Below are positions 43,761 through 53,099 of a stretch of 64,000 bases of DNA, piece by piece (the first letter of the stretch is position 1; the number at the start of each line of letters is the position of its first letter). Made by a program: the position numbers and the translations under genes. The DNA comes from Halorubrum californiense DSM 19288. GTDB taxonomy: Archaea; Halobacteriota; Halobacteria; Halobacteriales; Haloferacaceae. The DNA lies in the NCBI RefSeq assembly GCF_000336875.1, contig NZ_AOJK01000059.1, positions 20,608 to 84,607 of the forward strand. Direction: 5' to 3'. Below the pieces are notes generated by a model. The model saw nothing but the letters and a program-made list of their open reading frames with translations. It was not told the origin of the DNA and ran no database searches.

Positions 43761-44750
43761 GTGATACAGATCGGCATCGTCGGCTGCGGCGTCATCGGCA
43801 ACCGACTCGCGGGCGCCATCGCGGACCACGACCGCTACGAACTGGCGGCCGCCTGCGACCTCGACGCCGACCGCGCCGCGTCGCTCGCGGCCGACCACGG
43901 CACCGACCGCACCGCGACGACGACCGACCACGCATCCCTCGTCGAGCGCGACGACCTCGACGCGGTGTACGTCGGCGTGCCGCCGCTCGCCCACCGCGAG
44001 GTCGTCGCCGACGCGCTCGCGGCCGACAAGCACGTGATCTGCGAGAAACCCATCGCGGCCGACGCGGAGACGGGTCGCGAACTCGTCGCGCTCGCCGAGG
44101 AGACCGACCGCGTCACGGCCGTGAACCTCCCCTTCCGCTACACGCCCGGGTTCGTCCGCCTGCGGGAGGCGGTCGCCGCCGGCGAGATCGGTGAGCCCCG
44201 CCGCGTCGAACTCCGCTTCAGGTTCCCGCAGTGGCCCCGCGAATGGCAGGACGTAGCGTGGCTGGAGTCGCGCGAGCAGGGCGGCCCGCTGCGCGAGGTC
44301 GGGACGCACTTCCTGTTCGGCGTTCAGGAGCTGTTCGGGCCGATCGAGACGGTCTCGGCGGACGTCGGCTACTCCGGTCCCGAGACCTACGAGGACGACG
44401 TCGTCGGAACGTTCCGAGCCGACGGCGTCCGGGGGACGATCGACTTGCTCTGCGACCACGAGGGCGACGAGGAGAACAGCATCACCGTCGTCGGCGACGA
44501 GGCGTCGCTGTCGCTGACGGAGTGGTATCGGCTCGTCCGGAATCGAGGGCGCGAGGGCGAGGAGACGCTCGTCGACGAGCGCGGCGACACCGTGCGCGCG
44601 CTCCTGACCGAGTTCGCGGGCGCGGTCGACGGCGACGGTGGCGACCTCGTCTCCTTCGCGGCGGCGACCCGCGTTCAGGAGGTCCTCGACGCGATCCACG
44701 CCTCCGAGGGCGACCGCGTTCGGCCGGGAGCGGCCGCTGGCGGACGGTAG
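43761..44750 (+). CDS. Gfo/Idh/MocA-family oxidoreductase
   Basis: A 329-residue NAD(P)-dependent dehydrogenase. The Rossmann motif is IGIVGCGVIGNRLAGAIADHD, the conserved CEKPIAADAETGRELV has the EKP motif with catalytic Lys, and RFRFPQWPREWQDVAW begins the substrate domain. Sugar or inositol-like substrates are typical. Which one is unknown. The GTG at 43761 follows the GNAT stop by 84 bases. Confidence 0.88.
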   Translation: MIQIGIVGCGVIGNRLAGAIADHDRYELAAACDLDADRAASLAADHGTDRTATTTDHASLVERDDLDAVYVGVPPLAHREVVADALAADKHVICEKPIAADAETGRELVALAEETDRVTAVNLPFRYTPGFVRLREAVAAGEIGEPRRVELRFRFPQWPREWQDVAWLESREQGGPLREVGTHFLFGVQELFGPIETVSADVGYSGPETYEDDVVGTFRADGVRGTIDLLCDHEGDEENSITVVGDEASLSLTEWYRLVRNRGREGEETLVDERGDTVRALLTEFAGAVDGDGGDLVSFAAATRVQEVLDAIHASEGDRVRPGAAAGGR

Positions 44751-44845
44751 CCCGGAGCAGCCGCCGGCGGACGGTAGCTCGGCGCGGGCCCGCGGGCCGG
44801 GAACGCCCGACAGGAATTATGTGTCTCTCGGGTCCATCTCCGCGT

Positions 44846-45271
44846 ATGAGCTACCTCGTTGCGACCGACGGGTCGACGGAGAGCGACGAAGCCGTCCGGT
44901 ACGCGGCGCGACAGGCGGTCGCGTTCTACGAGACGCTCGAGATCGCCCACGTGCTGACGCCGGACTCGGAACTCGTCGACGGGACGATCGTCCTCCCGGG
45001 CGAGGAGGCCGCCGTCGAGGCCGGACAGGGGGTGTTGGAGAGCGCTCGGAGCATCGCCGAGGAGGCGGTCGACGACGAATCGATCGACGTCGAGACCCAA
45101 CTCCTCACCGGGCGTCCGGCCGACGCGCTCACCGAGTACGCGGCCGAGGAGCCGGTCGACGCGATCTACGTCGGCCACCGCGGGCTCTCGGAGGAGCGCG
45201 AGCAGGTCGTCGGCAGCGTCGCGAAGAGCGTCGTCGACAAAGCCGACGTGCCCGTGACGGTGATCCGGTAG
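44846..45271 (+). CDS. Universal stress protein (UspA family)
   Basis: A 141-residue Usp domain. MSYLVATDGSTESDEAVRYAARQA opens, and YVGHRGLSEEREQVVGSVAKSVVDKADVPVTVIR closes with the G-2x-G-9x-G(S)-type nucleotide motif. The ATG at 44846 is clear. It is a separate gene after the oxidoreductase. Confidence 0.9.
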   Translation: MSYLVATDGSTESDEAVRYAARQAVAFYETLEIAHVLTPDSELVDGTIVLPGEEAAVEAGQGVLESARSIAEEAVDDESIDVETQLLTGRPADALTEYAAEEPVDAIYVGHRGLSEEREQVVGSVAKSVVDKADVPVTVIR

Positions 45272-45341
45272 CGTCAGAGACGCTGGCAAGGACCTCCGTT
45301 ATCCGTCCTTCACAAGTGGTTGGGAGCGTAACGTGTACGTG

Positions 45342-46214
45342 ATGCCAGAAGACGTACTCGTCACGGCGGACTGGGTCGAATCGAACCTCGACGCGTTCCA
45401 AGACGACGACTCGGACCTCCGGCTCGTCGAGATCAACAACCCGACCGTCACCGACGAGTCGGAGTACACGCCCTACGAGGAGGGCCACATCCCCGGCGCG
45501 CTCAACTTCGAGTGGGACGCGGTCTTCACCGACGAGACGGAGCGCGACATCGTCTCGAAAGAGGACTTCGCGGCCCGAAACGGCGAGGGCGGTATCGACG
45601 CCGACACGACCATCGTCGTGTACGGCGGCGGCCGCGTGCCGAACTGGTTCGCGCTGTTCGGCTACTGGATCTACAAGTACTACGGTCACGACGACATCCG
45701 CGTGATCGACGGCGGGAAGGGGTACTGGGTCGAGAACGACTACCCGCTCTCCACCGAGGAGCCCGACTTCACGCCCCGCGAGTACGCGGCCCGCGGCCCC
45801 TTCGAGTCCGTCCGCGCGTACAAGGACGACATCGACAAGGCGATCGAGGAGGGGATCCCGATGGTCGACGTCCGCTCCCCCGAGGAGTTCTCCGGTGAGG
45901 TCATCGCCCCCGAGGGGCTCAACGAGACGGCCCAGCGCGGCGGCCACATCCCCGGCGCGAGCAGCGTCCCAATCGGCACCACGCTCAACGAGGACGGGAC
46001 GTTCAAGAGCGCGGACGAACTCCGCGAACTGTACAGCGACGCCGGCGTCGACGGCGACGAATCCACGATCACCTACTGCCGCGTCGGCGAGCGCTCGTCG
46101 ATCGAGTGGTTCCTCCTGCACGAGCTGCTCGGCTACGACGACGTCCGCAACTACGACGGCTCGTGGACCGAGTGGGGGAACCTCGTCGGCGCGCCGATCG
46201 AGACGGGCAACTGA
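45342..46214 (+). CDS. Sulfurtransferase with two rhodanese domains
   Basis: A 290-residue protein. The first rhodanese domain (about 1-145) includes TTIVVYGGGRVPNWFALFGYW, where the Cys is replaced (YGGG). The second (about 160-285) has the active loop TYCRVGERSSIEWFLL. The catalytic Cys transfers sulfane sulfur from thiosulfate or mercaptopyruvate. ATG 45342 begins MPEDVLVTADWVESNLDAF. A GTG three codons upstream is possible. Confidence 0.9.
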   Translation: MPEDVLVTADWVESNLDAFQDDDSDLRLVEINNPTVTDESEYTPYEEGHIPGALNFEWDAVFTDETERDIVSKEDFAARNGEGGIDADTTIVVYGGGRVPNWFALFGYWIYKYYGHDDIRVIDGGKGYWVENDYPLSTEEPDFTPREYAARGPFESVRAYKDDIDKAIEEGIPMVDVRSPEEFSGEVIAPEGLNETAQRGGHIPGASSVPIGTTLNEDGTFKSADELRELYSDAGVDGDESTITYCRVGERSSIEWFLLHELLGYDDVRNYDGSWTEWGNLVGAPIETGN

Positions 46215-46313
46215 GCGAGCCCCGCAGTCACCCTCCCGTTGCGACCGGTCCCCCGCTTTTCGCACCCGGCCCGTGACCACCGTCGATATGTGTCCGGGGG
46301 CGGAAGGAGTCCC

Positions 46314-46745
46314 ATGACAACAGCTCACGTCCTCGTCCCGCTCGACGGGTCACCGCTTGCCGCCGACGCGCTCGACGAGGCGCTCGAACGCTTCGACTGC
46401 CGGGTGACGGTGTTGAACGTGGTGACGCCGCTCGACGCGCCGATGAGCGAGGGCGGAATCCTCGGTGTCGACGAGGACCGCCGCGAGAGCGCCCGCGACC
46501 GGGCCGACCGGATCGTCGAACGGGCGACTACCCGGGCCGCCGAGACCGACCGCCGCGTCGAGACGGCGGTCGAGACGGGCGACCCGGCCGAGACGATTCT
46601 CGAGTACGTCGACGACCACGATGTCGATCACGTCGTCATGGGCGGCCACGGCGGCGAGCGGGGACGGGTCGCCCGACGGCTGCTCGGCACCGTGGCGACG
46701 AGCGTGGTCGGCGACGCCCCCGTGACCGTGACGGTCGTGCGCTGA
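46314..46745 (+). CDS. Universal stress protein (UspA family)
   Basis: A 143-residue Usp domain, MTTAHVLVPLDGSPLAADALDEALERF..., ending VMGGHGGERGRVARRLLGTVATSVV. The G-2x-G-9x-G(T) motif is intact, so ATP binding is likely. It is convergent with the phosphate permease, an arrangement seen in haloarchaea with PiT plus Usp genes. Confidence 0.9.
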   Translation: MTTAHVLVPLDGSPLAADALDEALERFDCRVTVLNVVTPLDAPMSEGGILGVDEDRRESARDRADRIVERATTRAAETDRRVETAVETGDPAETILEYVDDHDVDHVVMGGHGGERGRVARRLLGTVATSVVGDAPVTVTVVR

Positions 46746-46754
46746 GTCCGCCGG

Positions 46755-47966
46755 TCACCCGCCGAGCACGGCGGCGAAGGCCGCGTAGAGGCCGTACCCG
46801 ATCGCGATCGAGGCCACGAGCGTGATCGCCCAAAAGAGGAGCGTGACGCCGATTTTCCGCCGCGAGACGCCCGCGGAGCCGCCGGCGAGCCCGCCGCCGA
46901 TGACGCCGGAGATGATGATGTTATTAAAGGATATCGGGATCCCGAGCCCGATGGCCAGTTGCGCGATGATGAACCCGGGGACCAGCGCGGCGATCGACCG
47001 CCGTGCGCCCAGTTGCGCGTACTCGCGCGAGGTGGCCTACAGCAGCTTCGGCGCGCCCATCCACGCGCCCATGAGGATGCCCGCCGCGCCGAGCGAGAGC
47101 AGCACGATACCGGGGAGCCCGAGTTCGACCCCGTAGAGATTTTCGAGCGGTCCGGTCGCCAGCCCCACCTGACTGCCGCCGCTGGAGAAGGCGACGACGC
47201 TCCCGAGGACGAGGAGGAACGTCCGGATGCCTCCCTCGACCGACGCCTGCGTCCGTCGGCGGACGGCGAGGAACCACGCCGCGGCCGCGAGCAGGGTAAC
47301 GAACACCGCCGCGGGATCGATCCCGACGACTGTCGGCGTGTCGATCTGCCGGGCGATGAACCCTGCGAGGGAACTCTGGGCCGCGTGGGGCGGCGAGGGG
47401 ATGACCCCCAGTCGGACGTTGGCGACGATCCCGCCGACTATGGCGGCGAGCAGCGGGACCCCGACCGTCTCCGGGATGTCGTCGCGCCGGAGGACGGTGG
47501 CGGTGACGTACGCGAGGCCGCCGGAAACGGGCGGAACGAGCGCCCAGAACAGCCCGATGCGGCGGTAGGTGTCGATCGCGGGGTCGCCCCCGAGCGAGAG
47601 CCCGACGCCGACCATCGCTCCGGTCGTCGCGAACGCGGCCGGGACCGGGTACCCGGTGTAGACGCCGAAGGCCATGAACCCGGTCGCGGTGAGCAGCCCC
47701 GCCGTCGCGGCCAGCGAGGTTATCTGAACGCCGTTTATCAGCCCCGCCCCGACCGTCTCGGAGATCTCCCCGCCCTGCGTGAGCGCGCCGAGCGCGGCGA
47801 GGATGCCGATGAGGAAGGCGGCCCGCATCGTCGAGATAGCGTTCGCGCCGATCGCCGGCGCGAACGGCGGCGAGTTGCTGTTCGCACCGAGCGCCCACGC
47901 CGTGGCGAGGCTGGTCAGCGTCGCCAGCGCGACGGGGACCCAGAAGCCGACGCCGGCCACGGTCAT
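46755..47966 (-). pseudogene. PiT-type inorganic phosphate permease with in-frame amber codon
   Basis: One frame of 403 codons encoding an intact permease except for TAG at 47037-47039, between ...MGAPKLL and ATSREYAQLGARR. The N-terminal half has the PiT signature GANSNSPPFAPAIGANAISTMRAA. The C-terminal half has the second signature LGIPISFNNIIISGVIGGG. The two halves are duplicated around a large loop as usual in this family. The truncated product would have 310 residues and lack the last three or so membrane segments. A single base change from CAG is one explanation. Confidence 0.85.
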
Positions 47967-48191
47967 CCGCCTCCGCCGCCGAGAAGTCGAGCCATATTAC
48001 CCGGTTTGACGGCGGCGGCGATTAAATAACCCCCGTCGGACGGGTGTCGTCGAAAGTCCCGAGAGCTATCGGCGAACTCAACTGACCCGCGGCGTGTCCC
48101 TCGCGCTCGCTCGCGCCGGCGTCCGCGACGCTCTCTGGACGGTTTCTGTCGAGAGTTCGACCCCCGACGAACGGCGACGCAGGAGCCTCGA

Positions 48192-50954
48192 TCAGTCGAC
48201 TCGTTCGAACCCGGTGATCTCGAAGCGCGCACCGCCGGTCTCGCTCTCGGTGAGCCGGACCGCACAGTCGTGCGCTTCCGCTATCTCCCGGACGATAGCG
48301 AGCCCGAAGCCCGTTCCATCCTCGTGAGTCGAGTAGCCGGAGTCGAAGACGCGGTCGTGCTCGTCGTCCGGGATGCCCGGACCGTCGTCGGCGACGTAGA
48401 ATCCGTCGTCCACGTCACCGACCGTGACTGTCACGTCGTCGCCGCCGTGTTCCACGCTATTCCGGATCAGGTTCTCCAGCAGCTGTGCGAGCCGGCTCCG
48501 ATCGGCCCGGACCGTCGATTCGGCGTCGACGTCGAACGTCGCCGCGGCGGTGTCCACGTTCCCCCAGCACTCCGCGACGAGGTCGGCTATGTCGACCGGC
48601 TCGGAGTCGGCGGCGTCGGCGCCCTCCCGAGCCAATTCCAGCAGGTCGTCGACGAGCGCGCCGATCCGCTCGTGCGCTCTCGCCACCGCGTCGAGGTGTT
48701 CGTCGTCGCGCTCCGCCCGCGACAGTTCGAGGTGGCCCTCCGCCACGTTCAACGGGTTCCGCAGGTCGTGGGAGACGATGCTGGCGAACTCCTCCAGCCG
48801 CTCGTTCTGTCGTTTGAGTTCCCGCTCGTGCTCGATGCGGTCGAGTGCGGTCGTCGTGTGCGCGGCGACGGTCTTCGCGAGCGAGAGGTCGACATCGTCG
48901 AACGCGTCGGTCTCCGTCGACCCGATGAGGAGGACGCCGTGGCGGTCGAGCGGGAGGATGATCTCGCTCCGGATCTGCGTCCCCTGATTGAACCGCTCGG
49001 GGACGGTCGAGAGGTCGTCGTAGATCTGCGGTTCTCCCGTCTCGAACGACTCCCACGCGACCCCCTCGCCCGAAGAGAAGGTCGGCGGGGTGCCGATCAG
49101 CTCTCGGGTCGCCTCCGTCCACGCCACCGGCACCAACTCGTCGTCCGACTCGTCGTAGAGGTGGATCGCGCTCGCCGGCATGTCGAGCACGTCGTTGACC
49201 GTCTCGATGGCGATCTCTCCGGCCCGCTCCGCCGTCTCGGCCCGCATGACCGACCGCGCGGTCTCGTGTAACGCGTTGACGACTCGCTTGTGTCGCTCTC
49301 GGTCGGTGACGTCCGTGATGAACCCCTCCAGCACCGTCGCCTCGCCGTCGGTCGAGTAGGTCGCCCGGCCGCGCTCCCAGACCCACTTCGTCTCCCCGGA
49401 CTCAGTGCGGATCCGGTAGGTGATCTCGAACGCCTCTTGCCCGCCGATCCCGTCCTGTATCGCGTCCCACACCGCCTCGCGGTCGTCGGGGTGGATGACC
49501 TCCTCGCCGTATCTGTGAGACCCCTCCAGTTCGGCCGGATCGTATCCGGTCAGCTCCGCCACCTCCCCTCTGAGGTCCTCCATCGGCCAGCCGGGCTCGT
49601 TCCGGCAGCGATACACCATGCCCGGGAGGTTGTCGATGAGTCTGGTCAGGCGTCGCTCGCGCCGTTTCCGCTCGGTGAGGTCCCGCGCGATCCCGATGAG
49701 CCCCTCAAGTTCGCCGTCGCGGTCCGTCAGCGTCGACCCGACAATCTCGAACGGGACGCGTTCGCCGTCCGCCGTCGTCGCTTCGGCCTCGAACGACACC
49801 TCGCCGGTCTCGATCGTCTCCGTTATCGCCGCCGCGACGCGCTCTCGTTCCCCCTCGGGAAAGAGGTCGGTCGCCCCCATCTCGCCGATCTCCTCGTCGG
49901 TGTAGCCGAGGGCCTCGACGAGGCGGTCGTTCCACCGACGGAACGTTCCGTCGGTGTCGAGCACGTAGAAAACGTCGTTGAGCGAGTTCACCGTCTGTTG
50001 GATGAAGTCCCGCTCCTCGCGGAGCGCGGCGCGGACCTCGAACGAGTGGACGACGTGTGCGACGTCGTCGGCGATCTCCGCCAGCAGGTCGCGCTCGGTC
50101 GCGTCGAAGGCGTCCGGCCGCCCGGCGTAGACGGCGAGCAAGCCGTAAAGGGTGTCCTGATACCCGAGCGGAAGGGCGGCCACCGACTGGAAGCCGCGTT
50201 CAAGCGCGTCCGACTTCCACGGGTCGAAGTCTTCGTCCTCGGCGATGTCCTGTGAGACGACGACCCGACGCTCGCGGATCGCCGTGCCGCCAGGCCCGCG
50301 TCCGGTGGGGTGTTCGTCGGTCCTGACGGTGATCCCGTCGAGGTACCCGCGTTCGGCGCCAGCGGACACCTTCGGTTCGACGTGGCCCGCCTCGGGATCG
50401 ACCTCGCCGATCCACGCGAAGCGGTACGGGTCGGACTCGCTGATGATCTCGCAGACCCGCGTCTCGGCCGCGCGCCGCGAGTCCGCCCTGACGATCGCTT
50501 GGTTGATCTCGCTGGCGAGGGTGCGGATCCGGCCGAGTTCGGCGGCCCGCTGGCCGGTTCGGAACTGCTCGACGGCGTTGGTGACGCGGTTCGCGAGGAC
50601 GGCGTACTGGCCCGTCCCGCTCTCCTTCTGGAGGTAGTCGGTGACCCCGGACGCGATCGCGTCGCCGGCGACCTCCTCGCTCCCCTTGCCCGTGTAGAGG
50701 ATGAAGGGCAGATCCGGGTGCGAGTCGCGGACGGCTTCGAGGAACTCGATCCCGTTCCGGCCGGGCATGTCGTAGTCGGAGACGACGCAGTCGAAGTCGC
50801 TGTCTGCGACCCGACCGATCCCCTCGGCCGCATCCGTCGCGGTCTCGATCTCGAGCCGGTCGTCCTCGCGTTCGAGGTAGGTCGCGGCCAGGTCCGCGAG
50901 CTCCGGCTCGTCGTCGACGTGAAGAACCCGGATCGCGTCTTCGTCTGTGCTCAT
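48192..50954 (-). CDS. Hybrid histidine kinase: receiver-GAF-PAS-PAS-GAF-HisKA-HATPase
   Basis: A 920-residue signalling protein. An N-terminal receiver (IRVLHVDDEPELADLA..., D60 in VVSDYDM) precedes a GAF (about 150-310), two PAS domains (320-440 and 445-570), a second GAF (575-720), HisKA with SIVSHDLRNPL at about 745-755 and an HATPase with NLIRNSVEHGG and DDGPGIPDDEHDRVF. The receiver-first order, typical of haloarchaeal bat-like kinases, suggests control by or of another phosphorelay. No linked regulator lies beside it. Confidence 0.9.
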   Translation of the reverse strand: MSTDEDAIRVLHVDDEPELADLAATYLEREDDRLEIETATDAAEGIGRVADSDFDCVVSDYDMPGRNGIEFLEAVRDSHPDLPFILYTGKGSEEVAGDAIASGVTDYLQKESGTGQYAVLANRVTNAVEQFRTGQRAAELGRIRTLASEINQAIVRADSRRAAETRVCEIISESDPYRFAWIGEVDPEAGHVEPKVSAGAERGYLDGITVRTDEHPTGRGPGGTAIRERRVVVSQDIAEDEDFDPWKSDALERGFQSVAALPLGYQDTLYGLLAVYAGRPDAFDATERDLLAEIADDVAHVVHSFEVRAALREERDFIQQTVNSLNDVFYVLDTDGTFRRWNDRLVEALGYTDEEIGEMGATDLFPEGERERVAAAITETIETGEVSFEAEATTADGERVPFEIVGSTLTDRDGELEGLIGIARDLTERKRRERRLTRLIDNLPGMVYRCRNEPGWPMEDLRGEVAELTGYDPAELEGSHRYGEEVIHPDDREAVWDAIQDGIGGQEAFEITYRIRTESGETKWVWERGRATYSTDGEATVLEGFITDVTDRERHKRVVNALHETARSVMRAETAERAGEIAIETVNDVLDMPASAIHLYDESDDELVPVAWTEATRELIGTPPTFSSGEGVAWESFETGEPQIYDDLSTVPERFNQGTQIRSEIILPLDRHGVLLIGSTETDAFDDVDLSLAKTVAAHTTTALDRIEHERELKRQNERLEEFASIVSHDLRNPLNVAEGHLELSRAERDDEHLDAVARAHERIGALVDDLLELAREGADAADSEPVDIADLVAECWGNVDTAAATFDVDAESTVRADRSRLAQLLENLIRNSVEHGGDDVTVTVGDVDDGFYVADDGPGIPDDEHDRVFDSGYSTHEDGTGFGLAIVREIAEAHDCAVRLTESETGGARFEITGFERVD

Positions 50955-51111
50955 GTGCCGCCTGATACCAACACCTCCGACCCACGATAAATAATGTTGG
51001 GCCGATCCGCCGCGTTCGTCCCCCGGGTCGAACGCCGTGCCGTTCGGCGTCGGTCAAGCGTGGATGTCGAGAGATGAGAGTCGACTGCGGGCGGTCGACC
51101 GCGCCGCCTCG

Positions 51112-53000
51112 TCAGTCGTCCAGCGACGCGACCGCGGTGCGCTCCGCGCCGATCCGGCGGTCGAGGAAGTCGTCGAGCAGCTCCAGCGACCGGATATTCT
51201 GGTCGATGTCGCCGGAGCCGTGGCCCTCCTCGCCGAGCTCCTCGTACTCGTAGTCGGTCCCCTCCTCGAAGCCGGCATCGTCGAGCGCGTCGCGGAGGAT
51301 TCGGGCCTGCGAGACGGGCACCCGCAGGTCGTTGACGCCGCGGACGATCAGCAGCGGCGCGTCGACGTTCTCGACGTAGTTCACCGGGCTGCGCTCGCGG
51401 TAGATGGCCTCGTTCTCGTCCGGCTCGCCGAGGTTCTTCACCATGAGCTCCGTCCGGAAGTGGGGCATGGTGTTCTCGTACATGTCGAACAGGTCGCTGA
51501 CGCCGACCCACGTGATCCCGGCGGCGTACAGGTCCGGGTACTGGACCATCTGCCAGTTAGCCGAGTAGCCGCCGTATACGGCGACGCACTCCTCGTCGAG
51601 CCAGTCGTACTCGTCGAGGACGTGCTCGGCACCGGTCGCCACGTCGCCCTGCTCGGCGCCGCCCCAGTCGTCGTACAGCTCCTGAACGACTCGCGCCCGC
51701 GACCGGACGACCCGCGGTAGTTCACCTGAAGCACGGAGTAGCCGCGCGAGAGCAAGAACTGGACGCGGTAGTTGAACCGCTGGAGGTCGAGCGCGCGCGG
51801 CCCGCCGTGGGGGTTTACGACCAGCGGTGAGGGGCGGCGGCCGGAGTCGAACAGCAACCCCGCGATTTCGAACTCCTCGTCGGGGTCGTGGTCGACCGCT
51901 CGCGCCGGAGTCTCGGGAACGCCGTCGGAGGTGAACGTCACGGTCTCTGGCTCGACGAAGTCGTCGGGGTCGAACGGACCGTACTCCGCCCCGAAAACGC
52001 GCTCGAATTCGTCCGTGTCGAGGTCGTACGCGACCAGTTCCGGCCGGCGGCTCGACGTCGTGAGGGACATCAAGAGGCGCCCGTCGGCGAGCGGTTCGCC
52101 GACGAACGGCCGGACGACCCCGTCCGGGAACGAGAGCGCGCTCGACTCGCCCGCCTCGGCGTCGTAGACCACTGGGACGACGACGGTTCCCTCTACCCGG
52201 TTCGCGACGAAGCGCTCGCCGTCCGGGAGGAACTCGGTCGGCGATTCGGTGTGCTCGTCGCTCCCGAACCACGTCACCGTCGCGTCGTCGACGCCGTCGG
52301 CAAGGTCGACGACCCCGCTTCGACTCACGTCGGTCGTGTTGTCGCTGACGAGGAGTCGGTCGCCCTCGGGACCCCAGTCGATCGGTCGCGCCTCGGCGCC
52401 GACGGCACCGATCTCCAAGTTCCGGGCGTTCGACCCGTCGCCGTCGGCAACGTAGACGTCGCTGTTCTCGTAGGCGTCGGTCTCGTTGGTCGCGTACGCG
52501 ATCCGGCCGCCGTCGGGGGAGAGCTCGCCGGCCGCGACCGCGCGCTCGTAGTCGGTGAGCTTCGTCGTCTCGCTGCTCGGCACGTCGTGGCGGTAGAGGT
52601 TCATCTGCCCGTCTCGGCTGGAGCCGAACAGGAGCGTCTCGCCGTCCTTGCCCACGTCGTGGAGGTGGACCTGCCCAGCCATCTCGACGATCGGCTCGCT
52701 CTTGCCGTCGAGCGACATCGCCTACACGTCGTGTTGCTCGTCGCCGTCCTCGTCGCGGTGGTAGAAGAGGCGGTCGCCGCTCGGGTCCCACTCGAAGCCG
52801 GCGCGGACCGAACGCGGCACGTCGCCGTCGCTGAGTTGCTCCAAGGACCCGTCATCGGGGTCACAGAGGTGAAGGTCGTTGCGACCGGTGACATCGTAGT
52901 AGAGGGCGACGGTCGCTCCGTCCGGGGACACGCGCGGGCTCGCGATCGTCGGCAGCGAGGCGAGTTCGCGCAGTACGTCGGGCTCGTCTGTGTCGGACAT
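51112..53000 (-). pseudogene. S9-family prolyl oligopeptidase with an amber codon and a 1-nt deletion
   Basis: The frame from 53000 runs MSDTDEPDVLRELASLP... to TAG at 52722-52724, continues in frame (AMSLDGKSEPIVEMAG...) as a beta-propeller, then breaks near 51689 by one missing base in what should read GREF-VQELYDDWGG. After the shift the alpha/beta hydrolase domain is intact, with AVYGGYSANWQM (normally G-x-S-x-G, here YGGYSANW), and Asp and His in NDLR and EGHGSG. Family length is reached only if both lesions are repaired (about 629 codons). Decay or sequencing error is possible. Confidence 0.85.
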
Positions 53001-53099
53001 CCGTGATGACGCGGCGTCGGAACCCTATTCAACGTTTCCGCCGCGGAACCCGCGGCGGCCGACAGGTCCTTGCGCCGCGGATCCGTACGATCCGTTCAC

